From positions 1,131,398 through 1,195,397 of the forward strand of contig NZ_CP096200.1 in NCBI RefSeq assembly GCF_023195835.1: a DNA stretch of 64,000 bases, read 5' to 3'. Below, piece after piece: positions 17,201 to 24,759 of the stretch. Both the position numbers and the translations under genes were made by a program. The DNA comes from Vibrio sinaloensis (GTDB taxonomy: Bacteria > Pseudomonadota > Gammaproteobacteria > Enterobacterales > Vibrionaceae). Every line of letters starts with the position of its first letter. Position 1 is the stretch's first letter. The notes under the pieces were generated by a model. It did no database searches, was not told the DNA's origin, and worked only from the letters and a program-made list of their open reading frames with translations.

Positions 17201-19315
17201 ATTATCCTGCGAAATTCCATCTCAGGAATGAAGGTTCCAACAAGGCCAGATATCGCAAGCGGTAACCGTGAAGTCGTTGGTGCCTTTACCGATTGGACAA
17301 TTAGCGCAACCAGTAATGACCCGCGCACCAATATTAACGTCGGCACCTTGTCAGCTAATGATGACATAAACATTGCCGGTGACATTGCGCCTGGTGACAC
17401 GGTGGAGATCGCGATAACGGGTACGACAGACTCGCGCGCAATGGGTGAGATTGTTAACACCACGCATAAGATTGACGAAGCGCAGTCAGCAACGGCGACG
17501 ACGCGAAATGCTTCAGTGGAAACCGTCAGTGCGATGATCACGCCACAGGCCGTTAGCTTTGCTATAGATAAAACTACGGATAAAGGTGATAACGCTGAGT
17601 ACACAAACGACGACTCAGAGCTGACTTACATTCTGCGTGTGAGTAATGAGGGCTCGGCAACCATCACTGGCGCGCAAATGGTTGATGAAATCACTAAGCT
17701 GGTGGGGGCTAACGGCAATGCCTTGTTCACAACCTGGAAAGGCACTATCGAAGAGTGGCCAAGTGGTCAGAAAAAAGCTGAGTTTACTGATAAAGATCTG
17801 ATGTTGCCTGACGGTGCACTTTCGCTCGATCTGCTGCCATATATGGGTAACGGTTACGAAATTAAGATTACTGGCCAGCTGAACAAAGGGCTTGATGACG
17901 ATATTACCAACACCTTCACCGTGACTGATCCTGCGACGGGAATCAGTGGTTCGGACGATGTGACTATTCACGTCAAGAAATTTGCCGATAACGAAGGTGA
18001 TCTCGTTGTTGCTAAACAAGCGCTGAAAACAGAGGCTCAAGTAGGTGATGTGGTTGAATATGAAGTGACCATCGTCAACAACAACGAGTCAGAATTTAAG
18101 AATGTTAAGCTGGTTGACCGCTACCCGTCCGGTTTTGCCTATGTTCCGGGCTCAACCGAGATAACCAATAGTGGTCCGGACGGTCAGTTTGATACCAACG
18201 ATGACGTAATCAGTACTGATGATCCAGCAGTCACCAACTCTCTAACCTTTAACGTTGGTGACATGCTTGCCTATGGTGGGGCAGAGAAGACGATTACCGA
18301 GCAAGTACGCATCCGCTACCTACTACGTGTTACTGTCGGCGCGACTTTTGGTAAATATGTCAACTCAGCGGTAGTGATGGCGCCACCGGAAGGGCAGGCA
18401 TTAGGAGCGCTGGAAGAGAAGTCCAACACAGCCACAGCAACCGTTGAGGTAATGCCTGATAAGGTGTTCGATACCGCCTCCATTATAGGTAAGGTGTTTG
18501 AAGACCATAACAGAGATGGTTTCCAGGCGGATGCGACGGCGTTCGACGTTGACATTAATGTGGATATTGATGACCGAGATTACATCGCGGGTACGACCAC
18601 CATTCAATATCAAGGGACTGAAAAGCATTTGCAAGACACCGAGCATAACAAGGGCCAGCATTCGGCTAAAGTTTATGGCATCGAGATAATGAACCCTGGT
18701 CAATACCAGTACAACTACACCACAGGCACCTATACGCCGAAATCAACAGTAGTGAAAGACTCGGCACTGGTGGCAGGTTACCGAGTAGATAAGCTATTCG
18801 GCCTATCGAATAACCGTACCTTGCCACACAGCAATAAAGTGGTATTTCAGTTCGAAACGCGCACTGATCAGGGCTTTGATTTCAGCATCGTAACCAAGTC
18901 GGGCACCCGAATTGTGTTTGATAAGCAAGAGCTCCGCTCGACGCAATACATTGGCGACCGAGAGCAAGGTTTGTCGGCGGAGAATCTCAATGTAACTCGA
19001 CATCTCTATAAGGATGGCGATCACTACCTTTGGGAGATCGTTATTGAGAACAAGGGGATTTACGAAGACGGTGTGCCTGGTGTTCGCTTGCTTACGGTTG
19101 AGGGAATTGTGATTGAAACCGATGAGTATGGCCGTTATCACGTGCCCGATCAGTGGGTATTAGATAAGAAGGGACAAAACTTCTTGATTAAGGTAGATAC
19201 CGACTCTTTACCGACAGGGATGAAAGTCATTAGTGAGAACCCACGTGTGCAGAGAATATCACCGAACAAACTGACAAAGTTCAATTTCAGTGTGGCGGTA
19301 GAGGATGAAGATTAA
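8252..19315 (+). CDS. giant secreted DUF11-type repeat protein (3687 residues)
   Basis: A very large exported protein. The signal peptide is clear (MLKQLFSYFSTW, hydrophobic core, cut near SAA-D). Residues about 27-3250 hold some 22 diverged units of 130-170 residues. Each has a Y-x-P-G-x3-Y-x-I-x-V-x-N opening, a V-x-D-I-S strand, A-F-x-x-W-T-I in the middle, then D-I-A-P-G-x-x-V-x-Y-T-I and a closing A-V-G-x-I-x-N. Unit 23 (about 3250-3405) is a classic DUF11 domain. The C-terminus (about 3410-3687) has SdrD-B-like marks (GKVFEDHNRDG; GVPGVRL then TDEYGRYHVP). Only four cysteines were seen. The start is TTG with AGGA ten bases before; a TAG in phase excludes an earlier start. It probably forms an extracellular stalk or adhesin. 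It is first of a block with a beta-barrel and an OmpA-like lipoprotein. Confidence 0.85.
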   Translation: MLKQLFSYFSTWITVLTAFSVFAVSAADIEVTVSPVSANYQNSQTIDYQVLIKNTSAKTLRGITVSDPIWQTKVESESGSVNAFSALSIGASSSWGSKPGVFSSVDADLNVENAVLFPYGHIVYQVQANVSSEAIGEIVLDKTTVRADIDGDGSSEVFVPTTPSIFTPVPYQYELDLSVDKSEYQVGAQLTYTLTVTNTGSYQVQGLDISQAFQSLAVENVTGSASSPFSNVTISGKKTGSDSELGSFAASGDLEVSDAKVAVGGKLTYTISTTVADNLVGDIVTSATAHTKDGDIETPQRTTPPAQPIVSIEHTLNKTSPYLVGSERLFTVEVSNTGQGIAYGYHVKHNINELISDLGLGNNLKPEHNSSDLSGNPFAYWSIEVADIGANSQSSYKDLGSQTDVDFDDQVSIFPNESITYQIKANISPVAIGEVKGANAAIFSAAGDLEQDAQISNIFGAERTLNVTDAEIKIVKTTKESEYIPGNTVEYEIKVSNSSSKYFANNLQVVDDLTCVQTDMAAGAGQGQAFKRWKLEPVSAEDDLGTDHGQYSYGTWTTSPVTVSPDIAPGKFVSYKLTAEVNESSVGLIVDDNPACSDNVTEEGSGVQMPEDNLRASKDVDSRYYSSGDVLTYTIRVDNDGDGFADQVHVEDAIDTLETVDIYGTTIKAFDSWTITAQAFKQNGSPSTASDTGISGSINSPDILDVDATIEPHGYIIYTIEAKTNPLANGHIQNSVTVDDSVYADRGSDPRDFSINLIKEVKTNNDANFHSERTSYSKTDNEITYRLRLINAKGNGYATNVKVKDAISSIEAGILEPDNVTKKVFSSWTISADIISDNPLLNGNSAYTDVGTFEDNKDLDTVAQIAPNVEVVYTITAQIDRSNGDEIIYKRIDNSAVIETPDSDSQSGMQDAAVVYPKAPNVVVVKTTKENEFVPGQWVEFDVTVYNRGAGYANEVKVSDDIAGMDAFSDWTIKASTDSNNAPFKTGSYPDVKSNYPDNGNIDTRIDIDPQTTQGVGYVSYTIRGLVKNDYKREEISNTVEIHDPVNNLDQSATAEIGDSGDAKLNVSILKTADVTRFTPGEDVTYFIYLQNNSENNADNLKLVDPLKEIKSVLANQKNNQFEDYEDQSPFEYWQFDYGDGAGWQAQTNEDLVYPPGGVNESFSLDAGETRTVKIKARVKDNVIGSRNGVGVLEPIIANDAYIFRDYKQVTEESHVSHHEMERVDSGGTTTRELLVNGKESAFYAPGDTLTYKVKVSSNTGYFNNHRIAENIKGISVLLLDGTNANPFNDIFSVAVEKEDSDGGDGTTDGTLDGVVKDNENITTTIDVAGGDYVLYTVEGVVRDDAVGDITIGGITVEPYDYHLTFTKTVEQKNYQPDSELTYHLTIKNDGKGGAYDIPVVDTLSTIKVGLIDGSEGLAFPNGWTIEPKVLGGNPNAEVDLDKTIADNQDINTHASIPPGETIEYIVRAKVNPNAVGNIVNLLKVDGDTVSAESKADTEKYEFEKHVSKIYDVDGTTELTGGYTPGGYIEYQILLNNKNNVHLKDVPIFDDIAGITTEYFDGSTGRAFTQWTIKTDVDKSTLSDAGSVTNNANIDTEFDLAGSTFDPDGTFVRYTIKAKISEKAVGSIQNTAKVNNKHNLPSERVDMLAPDVKKLHKAYTDASYAAQKTTYNHTPDGQKVVYHLRLDNKGKGTEYDASLTESFSKLKSKLAQIAAGQPDNQQGVVYQPASWIVTVETSTEEVTDIGSFIGGSDVDIDIAKLSIAPGGWIDIKVESQIRDDAMTAVTITPKYNGSGFGKSQIKPETSSLEVSKEIISIGGRPYSNGDTYKPGEEVIYHFTVTNTQPVWRDNAVLRDMLSNITVEVLGGGVTQALNDTQITHTITNGIDSDVDTYLPSYDANGDLDIVADIAPGEEIKFVIKGTIRPDALGVIDANQATAGNNEVTTPEIPPVAPDLVFEKLVTNTTADGGSCRFPSDSGSGCEYNPAGQVSYTITVENRGEGIANDVAIIDKLNAINTSTGAKAFSGLSTTILEQPSSDRFSISGNYAGNKPLDATFDLMPGDKVVFGLLGTVDADATGTITNVAKVDGQDSNSIVLGQGEADIIAAKSTDTPSYTPGSEVRYTMYIANRADSNADVRVEDEVSKFMVETADGSMQTALQSWSTTATFVSNVTAVHNDASAIQTTGDIDAIVKLGAAGSEPTVLKIEVVGKVRDDAVGKFGNTLYVNNKQYDLQQHFIYPELGALKVTKQASLSPAVYAPGDSIGFDIVIENTGAGYLQNVKVEDIASTIRADVVDSLLTGSVFDSWDKAASSMTIVDPTASKTAVISQTDFDAPDGFSGEFNLAPGSQIQLHLEGTVNSNVIGAITNRVNVTADNVEPSSDEATYLPLDAEVTVSKSVDKSVYQAQDTLTYTIVLTNTQRVWATDVKVVDLVDRISAETIYGSTISVFDPATIEISGVSANGTTNLPALSANFIEHSVDIEPQDVVTITIKGQLKPEIIGEVRNLVTVEYDGKTLEDDAVSTPLVPSIEVTKEPFDPLYTPGTVNGFEIKIVNKDAAFANDIVLEDLISAVMVSTADGVDRQAFSRWTVDYSANDPMTSVDISTYGWNSDINTNIDLAPNDTVIFTIHGEVDAKAIGEIVNRAKVTYDGKEFEPSATIKPKPADITLTKTADREFYQAGQSAQFVVTVSNDGEGFANDVEIKDIISDVLVTLVDGTNGTAFESWTIKTEFSDVSSSLSSTPSGRNPDIDTLADIAPNSSVTFTIDGTVNRYATTDIINQASVDFAGQPTLAAQAIIKHRPVSLTLEKYVGETGTDTEMTYEPGKESVFRVIVANQNEAFVAGIQVKDLLASMTVDTVNGAKEAAFSTWNIEVKKGSDLTQIAPDPSGSNKEVDATVDLAPNDTLELVITGKVNEFANGQIDNKATMVINNSGRPQRSSAVATLLPEPDNVVISESADNPIYTAGQQATFRINLFNDSKGFANDIILRNSISGMKVPTRPDIASGNREVVGAFTDWTISATSNDPRTNINVGTLSANDDINIAGDIAPGDTVEIAITGTTDSRAMGEIVNTTHKIDEAQSATATTRNASVETVSAMITPQAVSFAIDKTTDKGDNAEYTNDDSELTYILRVSNEGSATITGAQMVDEITKLVGANGNALFTTWKGTIEEWPSGQKKAEFTDKDLMLPDGALSLDLLPYMGNGYEIKITGQLNKGLDDDITNTFTVTDPATGISGSDDVTIHVKKFADNEGDLVVAKQALKTEAQVGDVVEYEVTIVNNNESEFKNVKLVDRYPSGFAYVPGSTEITNSGPDGQFDTNDDVISTDDPAVTNSLTFNVGDMLAYGGAEKTITEQVRIRYLLRVTVGATFGKYVNSAVVMAPPEGQALGALEEKSNTATATVEVMPDKVFDTASIIGKVFEDHNRDGFQADATAFDVDINVDIDDRDYIAGTTTIQYQGTEKHLQDTEHNKGQHSAKVYGIEIMNPGQYQYNYTTGTYTPKSTVVKDSALVAGYRVDKLFGLSNNRTLPHSNKVVFQFETRTDQGFDFSIVTKSGTRIVFDKQELRSTQYIGDREQGLSAENLNVTRHLYKDGDHYLWEIVIENKGIYEDGVPGVRLLTVEGIVIETDEYGRYHVPDQWVLDKKGQNFLIKVDTDSLPTGMKVISENPRVQRISPNKLTKFNFSVAVEDED
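8330..18440 (+). repeat. about 23 diverged protein-level tandem repeats
   Basis: By eye the units begin near bases 8330, 8762, 9176, 9659, 10087, 10503, 11012, 11441, 11946, 12332, 12749, 13202, 13670, 14109, 14553, 14978, 15422, 15830, 16238, 16652, 17096, 17554 and 17999. They share short motifs but little DNA identity, so the array is old and not the product of recent slippage. The unit near 14109 alone carries a Cys pair (SCRFPSDSGSGC). The last unit is closest to the canonical DUF11 consensus. Confidence 0.75.
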
Positions 19316-19361
19316 TCGTGAACAACTATAACGACAAACAAACGCGATTGGTGGAAGAATT

Positions 19362-22300
19362 ATGAAAACATTCAACATGACACGTTTGGCAGTAAGTATT
19401 GTCGCTGCCATTCCGATAATGGCAGTGGCAAAAGATACTAGTCAGTTGCAAAAGCTTGATACCGATACCACCGGCATCGAGGTTGAGGTCCATCAGCAAG
19501 AAGATAGCTCACGCATCTACCTTGATGAAGGTGCGATTTGGGCCAGCCGGGATATCACTCGTTTTGAGCCTGTATTGGATGTCAGTGTCAGTGATGAACT
19601 GGAGGTTGATCAAGGCAAGCTATCGGATTCGGTCAATTTTACGGTCAGCTCAAACTACAGCTACTACATGAAGCGCTACCAAATCGAGATCTTCCGAGGT
19701 GAAGATCGTAGTTTATCTCAGCCACTTAAAGTGATTGAAGGTACCGAGGTGGCGAACGACATCGATATCAGTTGGGATGGTAGTACCGATATCGACTACG
19801 CATTTGAAGTCGGTAATCAGTTGCAATTCAGATTCAAGGCGTGGGACAAAGACGACAATATGGATATCACCACCATCGGTGTTATTGATTTGGTTCGTCC
19901 CGATTCCGAAGTCGATATTGATCGTAACCAAAGTGAAGAGCAGTTGGCGCGAAGCTTTGGTCGTGCTCAGCTAATGCGGCACAACATTCCCACTAATTCA
20001 GGTCTGGCAAAATTTATCGGTACTGGGCTTAAAGGTGTCGACAAGGTCGTGATTGGTGAAGATGAGTTTGAAGTTGAAGACGGAGAACTCTACGCCGAGC
20101 AGTTCTTACCTGCGGATGCTTATCTTTTCCCAACAAAAGTTATCTTTGATAACGGTGATGAGCGCCGTTATCAGTTATATGTGCGTATCCCCGATGTGTA
20201 TTACGCCCAAGCTGGCTTGGCCGATGTGTATATCGGTAGGAATGAAGTAACGGGTAGTACTGGCGCGCTTAGGGTTAATGATCAGTACCAATACGACATA
20301 TATAACCAAGGGCGAATCGCTTACTTTAGTCAAGGCAAGTTTGGCGACAAACTGAGATTGACCACCCACTTCGATAGTAAAAATGGTCGTATAAAAGACA
20401 TCTTTAATCATCCATTTGCTGCAGAAAGCTCAACAGTTTTCGACATTTTAGAAGAGGATGACGAACTCTATTATGGTGATTACGGTGATGGCGCCAACAT
20501 TAAAAAGGTGGTCAATACTAAAGGTAAAGTCTATCTCGACCTAGAGTACGATAAATCGCGGGTACTATGGGGCAATTACAACACAGGTCTCACAGGTACA
20601 GACAATAACGACTATAACCGTAGTTTGTATGGTTTTAAGGGGGATTACCGCACCCGTTCCACCACCAAATATGGCGAGGACAGACTCAATATTGTGGGCT
20701 TTGCTGCTTCCGCTGATTCATCGTTTGCACACGATGAGTTTCTCGGTACAGGCGGCTCGTTGTATTTCTTGCGCCATGGAGAATTAGTACCGGGAAGCGA
20801 TAAAGTCTACGTTAAGGTAGTGAATAAAGACTCGGGAATCTCGGAGCGAGAAGTACCACTCCAGTCCGGACGGGACTATGAAATTAACCCGTATCAAGGG
20901 CGCATCATCTTATTGCGTCCGCTGAGCAATATCATCTCCGATAGCTTTGGTAGTGTAATCGATGATACCCCTACCGATGGTTTTGAAAATTATCTGGCGG
21001 TTGACTATGAGTATGTGCCCAAAGGCTCAGCGGTAAAAGAATCGCTTACCTATGGCGGTCGTGCCAAAGGCTGGTTAAACGACTATGTGGGTGTTGGCCT
21101 TAATTACGCCACGGAAGAGCGTGATGCCCAAGATTATCAATCATCTGGCGCTGATTTAACCTTACGCGCAACCGAAGGGACATACATCAAAGCGGAATGG
21201 GCCCATAGTGAAGGTCGTCAAACCGACTCTAACTTTGTCTCCTTTGATGGCGGTTTGACCTTCACTCCAATTGGTGAAGGCTTCGATGAGCGCAAAGGTG
21301 ACTCGATTCAGATCAAGGGTGTGGCTAGTTTATACGACATCGCACCTAGCACCTTTGGCGCGGTGGGTAACGATGTGAAAGCTTGGTATAAATCTAAAGA
21401 TGCGGGCTACAGTTATGCCAGTCAGAGTGATGATTTAGAGCAACTGTCCTATGGTACAGAGCTAAGATTGCAAGCATCGGATCGATTGAGCTTTGCGACT
21501 CGATATACGTCGATTGAAGAAACGGAGCTTGACGGCACTAAAGAGACCGATACCCAACAGGCTGAACTGGAAGCTCAGTTTAAGTTAACCGATCACGTAA
21601 AACTGTCTGCTGCAGCTAAGCAAGTTGATGAGCTCAATCGTGAAAACAAAAAAGGCAAGGGAACGTTAGCCGGTTTAAGAGCGGACTATATTTGGGATAG
21701 CGACAACAGCGTTTACGTTAAGGGTCAGTCGACCGTTGATAAAACCAGTCAGTACGATGATAACGACAGTGTTTCGGTGGGTACTGAGTTCCGTGTATTT
21801 CAAGATCTGTCACTTGGTGCGCAATACACCACTGGCGATCGAGGGGAGGCGACTGAAGCAACAGTCAGTTACGACATTACCGAAAATTATACTCCATACA
21901 TTACCTATGTTGATGATAATTACGAAGGCAAAAACAATCTGGTAGTAGGCCAGCGAGCTGACCTGACTTCCAATGTCGACTTTTATCAAGAAAATCAGTT
22001 TGTTGATGAGAACAACGGAAAAGGACGGATCGACTCATTTGGTTTCGGCTACGACATGAGTGATGATGTCGACTTTGGCATAGGTTACCAGCAGGGTCAA
22101 ATTGAGAAGAAAAACGCAAGCGATCCGTCTAAGTTAGAGGTTACTGAACGCAAGGCGGTCACCTTTACGGCAAATGGCGATATTGATGATGTTAACCTCA
22201 GACACAAGATAGAGTATCGAGTCGATAAAGGAAATGAAAATGTTGATGTGACTAAGCGACGTATTGACCAGTTCGTGACGACCAATCGCTATACGCACAA

Positions 22301-22895
22301 CCTAACCGAAGAGTATACTTTGTTTGCTAAGTTCAATTATTCCAAGTCAACCAGCAAGCAAACAAACCAAACCTTAGAGCGCTTTGTAGAAGCCACGGGG
22401 GGGCTGGCTTACCGACCGATTTACAACGACAGACTAAACCTGCTTAGCCGTTACACCTATATAGCAGACATGGATAACCTTGATCGTGATGTCGATTACA
22501 GCAATCAAGAGTCCCATATTATAGAGGTAGAAGGGATTTACTCAGTGAACGCTAAAGTGGATGTAGGTGCCAAATACGCGCATAAAGATAAGAAAGAAGA
22601 CTTCGAACGTGCCTCTGGAAACGTGGAAATTGTTGAGAGCAACATTAATCTCTATGGCCTGAGCACGTCTTATCACGTGATTAAAGAGTGGGATGTCACC
22701 GGCGAATATCACTGGAAGACAGACACACTCAACGATGAACTCGAGCATGGTGCGTTAATCTCCGTCAACAAGCACCTATCCGACAACTTTAAGGTCGGGA
22801 TTGGTTACAACTTTTCAGGTTTTGACGGCAACTTAGCGAACGACGATGACTACGATGCCCGAGGCGTGTTTATCAACTTAATTGGTAAGATCTGA
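19362..22895 (+). CDS. large outer-membrane beta-barrel protein, partner of the giant protein
   Basis: A 1177-residue protein with a signal peptide (cut after MAVA). Residues about 60-330 look like beta-sandwich domains, including RPDSEVDIDR and a segment ending RYQLYVRIPDVYYAQAG. From about 335 on, alternating aromatic/polar strands and short acidic turns suggest an outer-membrane barrel. Landmarks are LRLTTHFDS, ELYYGDYGDGAN, KSRVLWGNYNTGL and the C-terminal GIGYNFSGF...INLIGKI. Similar segments follow SdrD-B-like domains within single fused proteins in other Proteobacteria, as I remember. It begins 46 bases after the giant gene with a GGAAG ribosome site, and ends 10 bases before the OmpA-like gene. 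Probable role: anchoring, assembling or exporting the repeat protein. Confidence 0.75.
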   Translation: MKTFNMTRLAVSIVAAIPIMAVAKDTSQLQKLDTDTTGIEVEVHQQEDSSRIYLDEGAIWASRDITRFEPVLDVSVSDELEVDQGKLSDSVNFTVSSNYSYYMKRYQIEIFRGEDRSLSQPLKVIEGTEVANDIDISWDGSTDIDYAFEVGNQLQFRFKAWDKDDNMDITTIGVIDLVRPDSEVDIDRNQSEEQLARSFGRAQLMRHNIPTNSGLAKFIGTGLKGVDKVVIGEDEFEVEDGELYAEQFLPADAYLFPTKVIFDNGDERRYQLYVRIPDVYYAQAGLADVYIGRNEVTGSTGALRVNDQYQYDIYNQGRIAYFSQGKFGDKLRLTTHFDSKNGRIKDIFNHPFAAESSTVFDILEEDDELYYGDYGDGANIKKVVNTKGKVYLDLEYDKSRVLWGNYNTGLTGTDNNDYNRSLYGFKGDYRTRSTTKYGEDRLNIVGFAASADSSFAHDEFLGTGGSLYFLRHGELVPGSDKVYVKVVNKDSGISEREVPLQSGRDYEINPYQGRIILLRPLSNIISDSFGSVIDDTPTDGFENYLAVDYEYVPKGSAVKESLTYGGRAKGWLNDYVGVGLNYATEERDAQDYQSSGADLTLRATEGTYIKAEWAHSEGRQTDSNFVSFDGGLTFTPIGEGFDERKGDSIQIKGVASLYDIAPSTFGAVGNDVKAWYKSKDAGYSYASQSDDLEQLSYGTELRLQASDRLSFATRYTSIEETELDGTKETDTQQAELEAQFKLTDHVKLSAAAKQVDELNRENKKGKGTLAGLRADYIWDSDNSVYVKGQSTVDKTSQYDDNDSVSVGTEFRVFQDLSLGAQYTTGDRGEATEATVSYDITENYTPYITYVDDNYEGKNNLVVGQRADLTSNVDFYQENQFVDENNGKGRIDSFGFGYDMSDDVDFGIGYQQGQIEKKNASDPSKLEVTERKAVTFTANGDIDDVNLRHKIEYRVDKGNENVDVTKRRIDQFVTTNRYTHNLTEEYTLFAKFNYSKSTSKQTNQTLERFVEATGGLAYRPIYNDRLNLLSRYTYIADMDNLDRDVDYSNQESHIIEVEGIYSVNAKVDVGAKYAHKDKKEDFERASGNVEIVESNINLYGLSTSYHVIKEWDVTGEYHWKTDTLNDELEHGALISVNKHLSDNFKVGIGYNFSGFDGNLANDDDYDARGVFINLIGKI

Positions 22896-22905
22896 GGATA
22901 AATCG

Positions 22906-23811
22906 ATGACAGGTTTAAAACAGTATGGCGTAGCGTTGATTTCCCTGATCCTCAGCGCGTGTGCAACCGACACTTATGTAAGTAAAGAGAACTTGGATAA
23001 GTTTGGCGACCCACTCGTAGAGAAGTTTTTAATTCGAGAGTGTATCGTCCCAGAGCGAGATATTCGCATCGCAGTCGCTTCTCACTTTGCCTTTGACAAG
23101 GCCGAGCTACAACCTGCTGATCAACAACAGATAGACCAGTTGATCACCAGTATTGGTAAATATCATGGTCAGATTTCGATAGTCGGTCACACCGATTATC
23201 AGGGTGACGATGACTATAACCAAAGGCTATCTTTGCGTAGAGCTGAATCAATAAAAGCGTACATGCAAATCAAGTTGGATGCTTCGCGCTACGATTGGGA
23301 GGTAAAGTACTACGGGGAGTCTCGTCCTATCGTTGAAGGCACCTCTGTTCAGGCCAACGCGCAAAATAGGCGTGCGTATGTCGTGTTCGAGCAGACTCAA
23401 ACTCAGCAGGAAAATGCATTTTGTGCACCACCAGAGCCAGAGCGCAAAGTGTATGTAGCAATGACATCCCATTTTGCTTTTGACGATGCCCAACTAAGCG
23501 ATTTAGACCGGCAATCGCTGGATGAGTTCGCCGACAACTTACGCGGCCTAAATGGACGCGTATTGATTGCAGGGCATACCGACTACCAGGGGGCAATTAG
23601 TTACAACCAAAAGCTCGCGACACAAAGAGCGCAATCTGTGCAGCACTATTTACAGACCAAGCTAGACCCAACGCAATTTGTATGGGAAGTTAAAGCCTTT
23701 GGCGAACTCGCCCCGATAACACAACAACAAGACCTTGAATCTAATGCATTAAATCGTCGGGCATTTGTTGTTTTTAAACAGGGTGAGCTCCCCGATCTAA
23801 TTCAAGAATAA
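22906..23811 (+). CDS. lipoprotein with two tandem OmpA-like domains
   Basis: A 301-residue predicted lipoprotein: the signal peptide ends in the lipobox LSAC. Two OmpA C-terminal-type domains follow, about residues 55-170 and 190-292. Each has SHFAFD, a GHTDYQG turn, an N-Q-x-L-x-x-x-RA helix and a final NRRA-(Y/F)-VVF. The Asp and Arg that hold diaminopimelate in peptidoglycan are in place in both. The copies are clearly homologous, so this is an internal duplication. I chose the ATG at 22906 behind GAGGAT. It sits 10 bases after the barrel gene and before a terminator, closing the block. Likely role: tying the surface complex to the cell wall. Confidence 0.88.
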   Translation: MTGLKQYGVALISLILSACATDTYVSKENLDKFGDPLVEKFLIRECIVPERDIRIAVASHFAFDKAELQPADQQQIDQLITSIGKYHGQISIVGHTDYQGDDDYNQRLSLRRAESIKAYMQIKLDASRYDWEVKYYGESRPIVEGTSVQANAQNRRAYVVFEQTQTQQENAFCAPPEPERKVYVAMTSHFAFDDAQLSDLDRQSLDEFADNLRGLNGRVLIAGHTDYQGAISYNQKLATQRAQSVQHYLQTKLDPTQFVWEVKAFGELAPITQQQDLESNALNRRAFVVFKQGELPDLIQE

Positions 23812-23824
23812 GTGAAGTCTCTCA

Positions 23825-23845
23825 AGGGGCATAGCGCCCCTTTTT
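23825..23845 (+). terminator. terminator of the giant-protein block
   Basis: AGGGGC (23825-23830) and GCCCCT (23836-23841) with a five-base loop, followed by a T-run to 23845. It lies 13 bases after the OmpA-like lipoprotein stop and ends the three-gene block. Confidence 0.9.
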
Positions 23846-23867
23846 ATTGATCTATTAGGAGTATCGA

Positions 23868-24737
23868 GTGGAGAAAGCGCAGGTCGTTATTGATTTTCTT
23901 CTAACTCATAAGTTGGTGTTTAGTGCACTGATCATCATCACCATTTCGCTGATGAGAAAGCTAGTGCTATCAAAGATACGTGGCGAAGTGGCCTTTGTGT
24001 CTGAAAAACAACGCAATTGGATGTCGCGGACCAAAAATGGCACCTTCATCATTACTGTATTGACGCTGTTTGTGTTGTGGCAATCGGAAATCAGTGAATT
24101 CGCGTTTTCGGTCGCTGCTATTGCAGTCGCTATAGTGGTCGCGTCGAAGGAGATCATTCTCTGCTTCACCGGCTCCATTCAACGTGCCAGCTCTCGCTCG
24201 TTTCGCATCGGCGACTGGATTGAGGTAGGAAAAACCTGTGGCGAGGTGATAGAGCACAATATCATGGCGACAGTGATTCAAGAGATTGACCTACACCATG
24301 GTCAATATCATTACACGGGTAAGACCATCACCTTACCTAACAGTATGTTTTTTACCTATCCAGTAAAGAACCTCAACTTTATGAAACGTTATGTTTTTCA
24401 TAACTTTTCTATTGTTGTGCGAGATTTTGTCAATCTCTACCCACTGCTGCCAGTGTTAAGCGAGAAAATTGAGCAACATACCCACTATTTTCACGATGTG
24501 GCCAAGCGTTATAACTCGATGATAGAAAAGCACGCAGGGGTAGACTTGCCCGGCTCTGAGGCGCACATTCATATCACCAGTGGGGCAACGGGTGAACAGT
24601 TTGTCCATATCATGCTTTTCTGTCCTACTGACAAAGCGGTTCACTTAGAGCAAGAGATACGTGCAGATTTTATGGCGCTGTATGAAGAGCGTTTTCCGGC
24701 GGATGCAGCAAAAGCTGAGTTAGCCACCAGCCCCTAG
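23868..24737 (+). CDS. small mechanosensitive channel, MscS family
   Basis: A 289-residue inner-membrane protein with three hydrophobic segments (about 10-30, 55-75 and 80-105) followed by an MscS beta-domain. The FRIGDWIEVGKTCGEVIEHNIMATVI stretch (split here by family motif: FRIGDW-IEV, then G-x-V) and TLPNSMFFTYPVKNLN are typical of the MscS core. It should open under membrane tension and release solutes. The start is GTG at 23868 with a strong AGGAG eight bases upstream; no in-frame ATG is nearby. It follows the terminator directly and may be cotranscribed with the GFA-fold gene 22 bases later. Confidence 0.88.
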   Translation: MEKAQVVIDFLLTHKLVFSALIIITISLMRKLVLSKIRGEVAFVSEKQRNWMSRTKNGTFIITVLTLFVLWQSEISEFAFSVAAIAVAIVVASKEIILCFTGSIQRASSRSFRIGDWIEVGKTCGEVIEHNIMATVIQEIDLHHGQYHYTGKTITLPNSMFFTYPVKNLNFMKRYVFHNFSIVVRDFVNLYPLLPVLSEKIEQHTHYFHDVAKRYNSMIEKHAGVDLPGSEAHIHITSGATGEQFVHIMLFCPTDKAVHLEQEIRADFMALYEERFPADAAKAELATSP

Positions 24738-24759
24738 GTTTCAACACAAGGAAGTGTGT

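Noticed and set aside
8330..18440. The repeat array as a CRISPR or DNA satellite
   Set aside because: The repetition is at protein level with units of 400-500 bases and low DNA identity; there are no short identical spaced repeats.
8252..19315. Many reading frames on both strands inside the giant gene
   Set aside because: They are short, lack ribosome sites and family motifs, and arise because the long coding frame has few stops in the other phases.
24754..24759. GTG at 24754 as the start of the GFA-fold gene
   Set aside because: It is only two or three bases from the AAGGA site; the ATG at 24760 is properly spaced.
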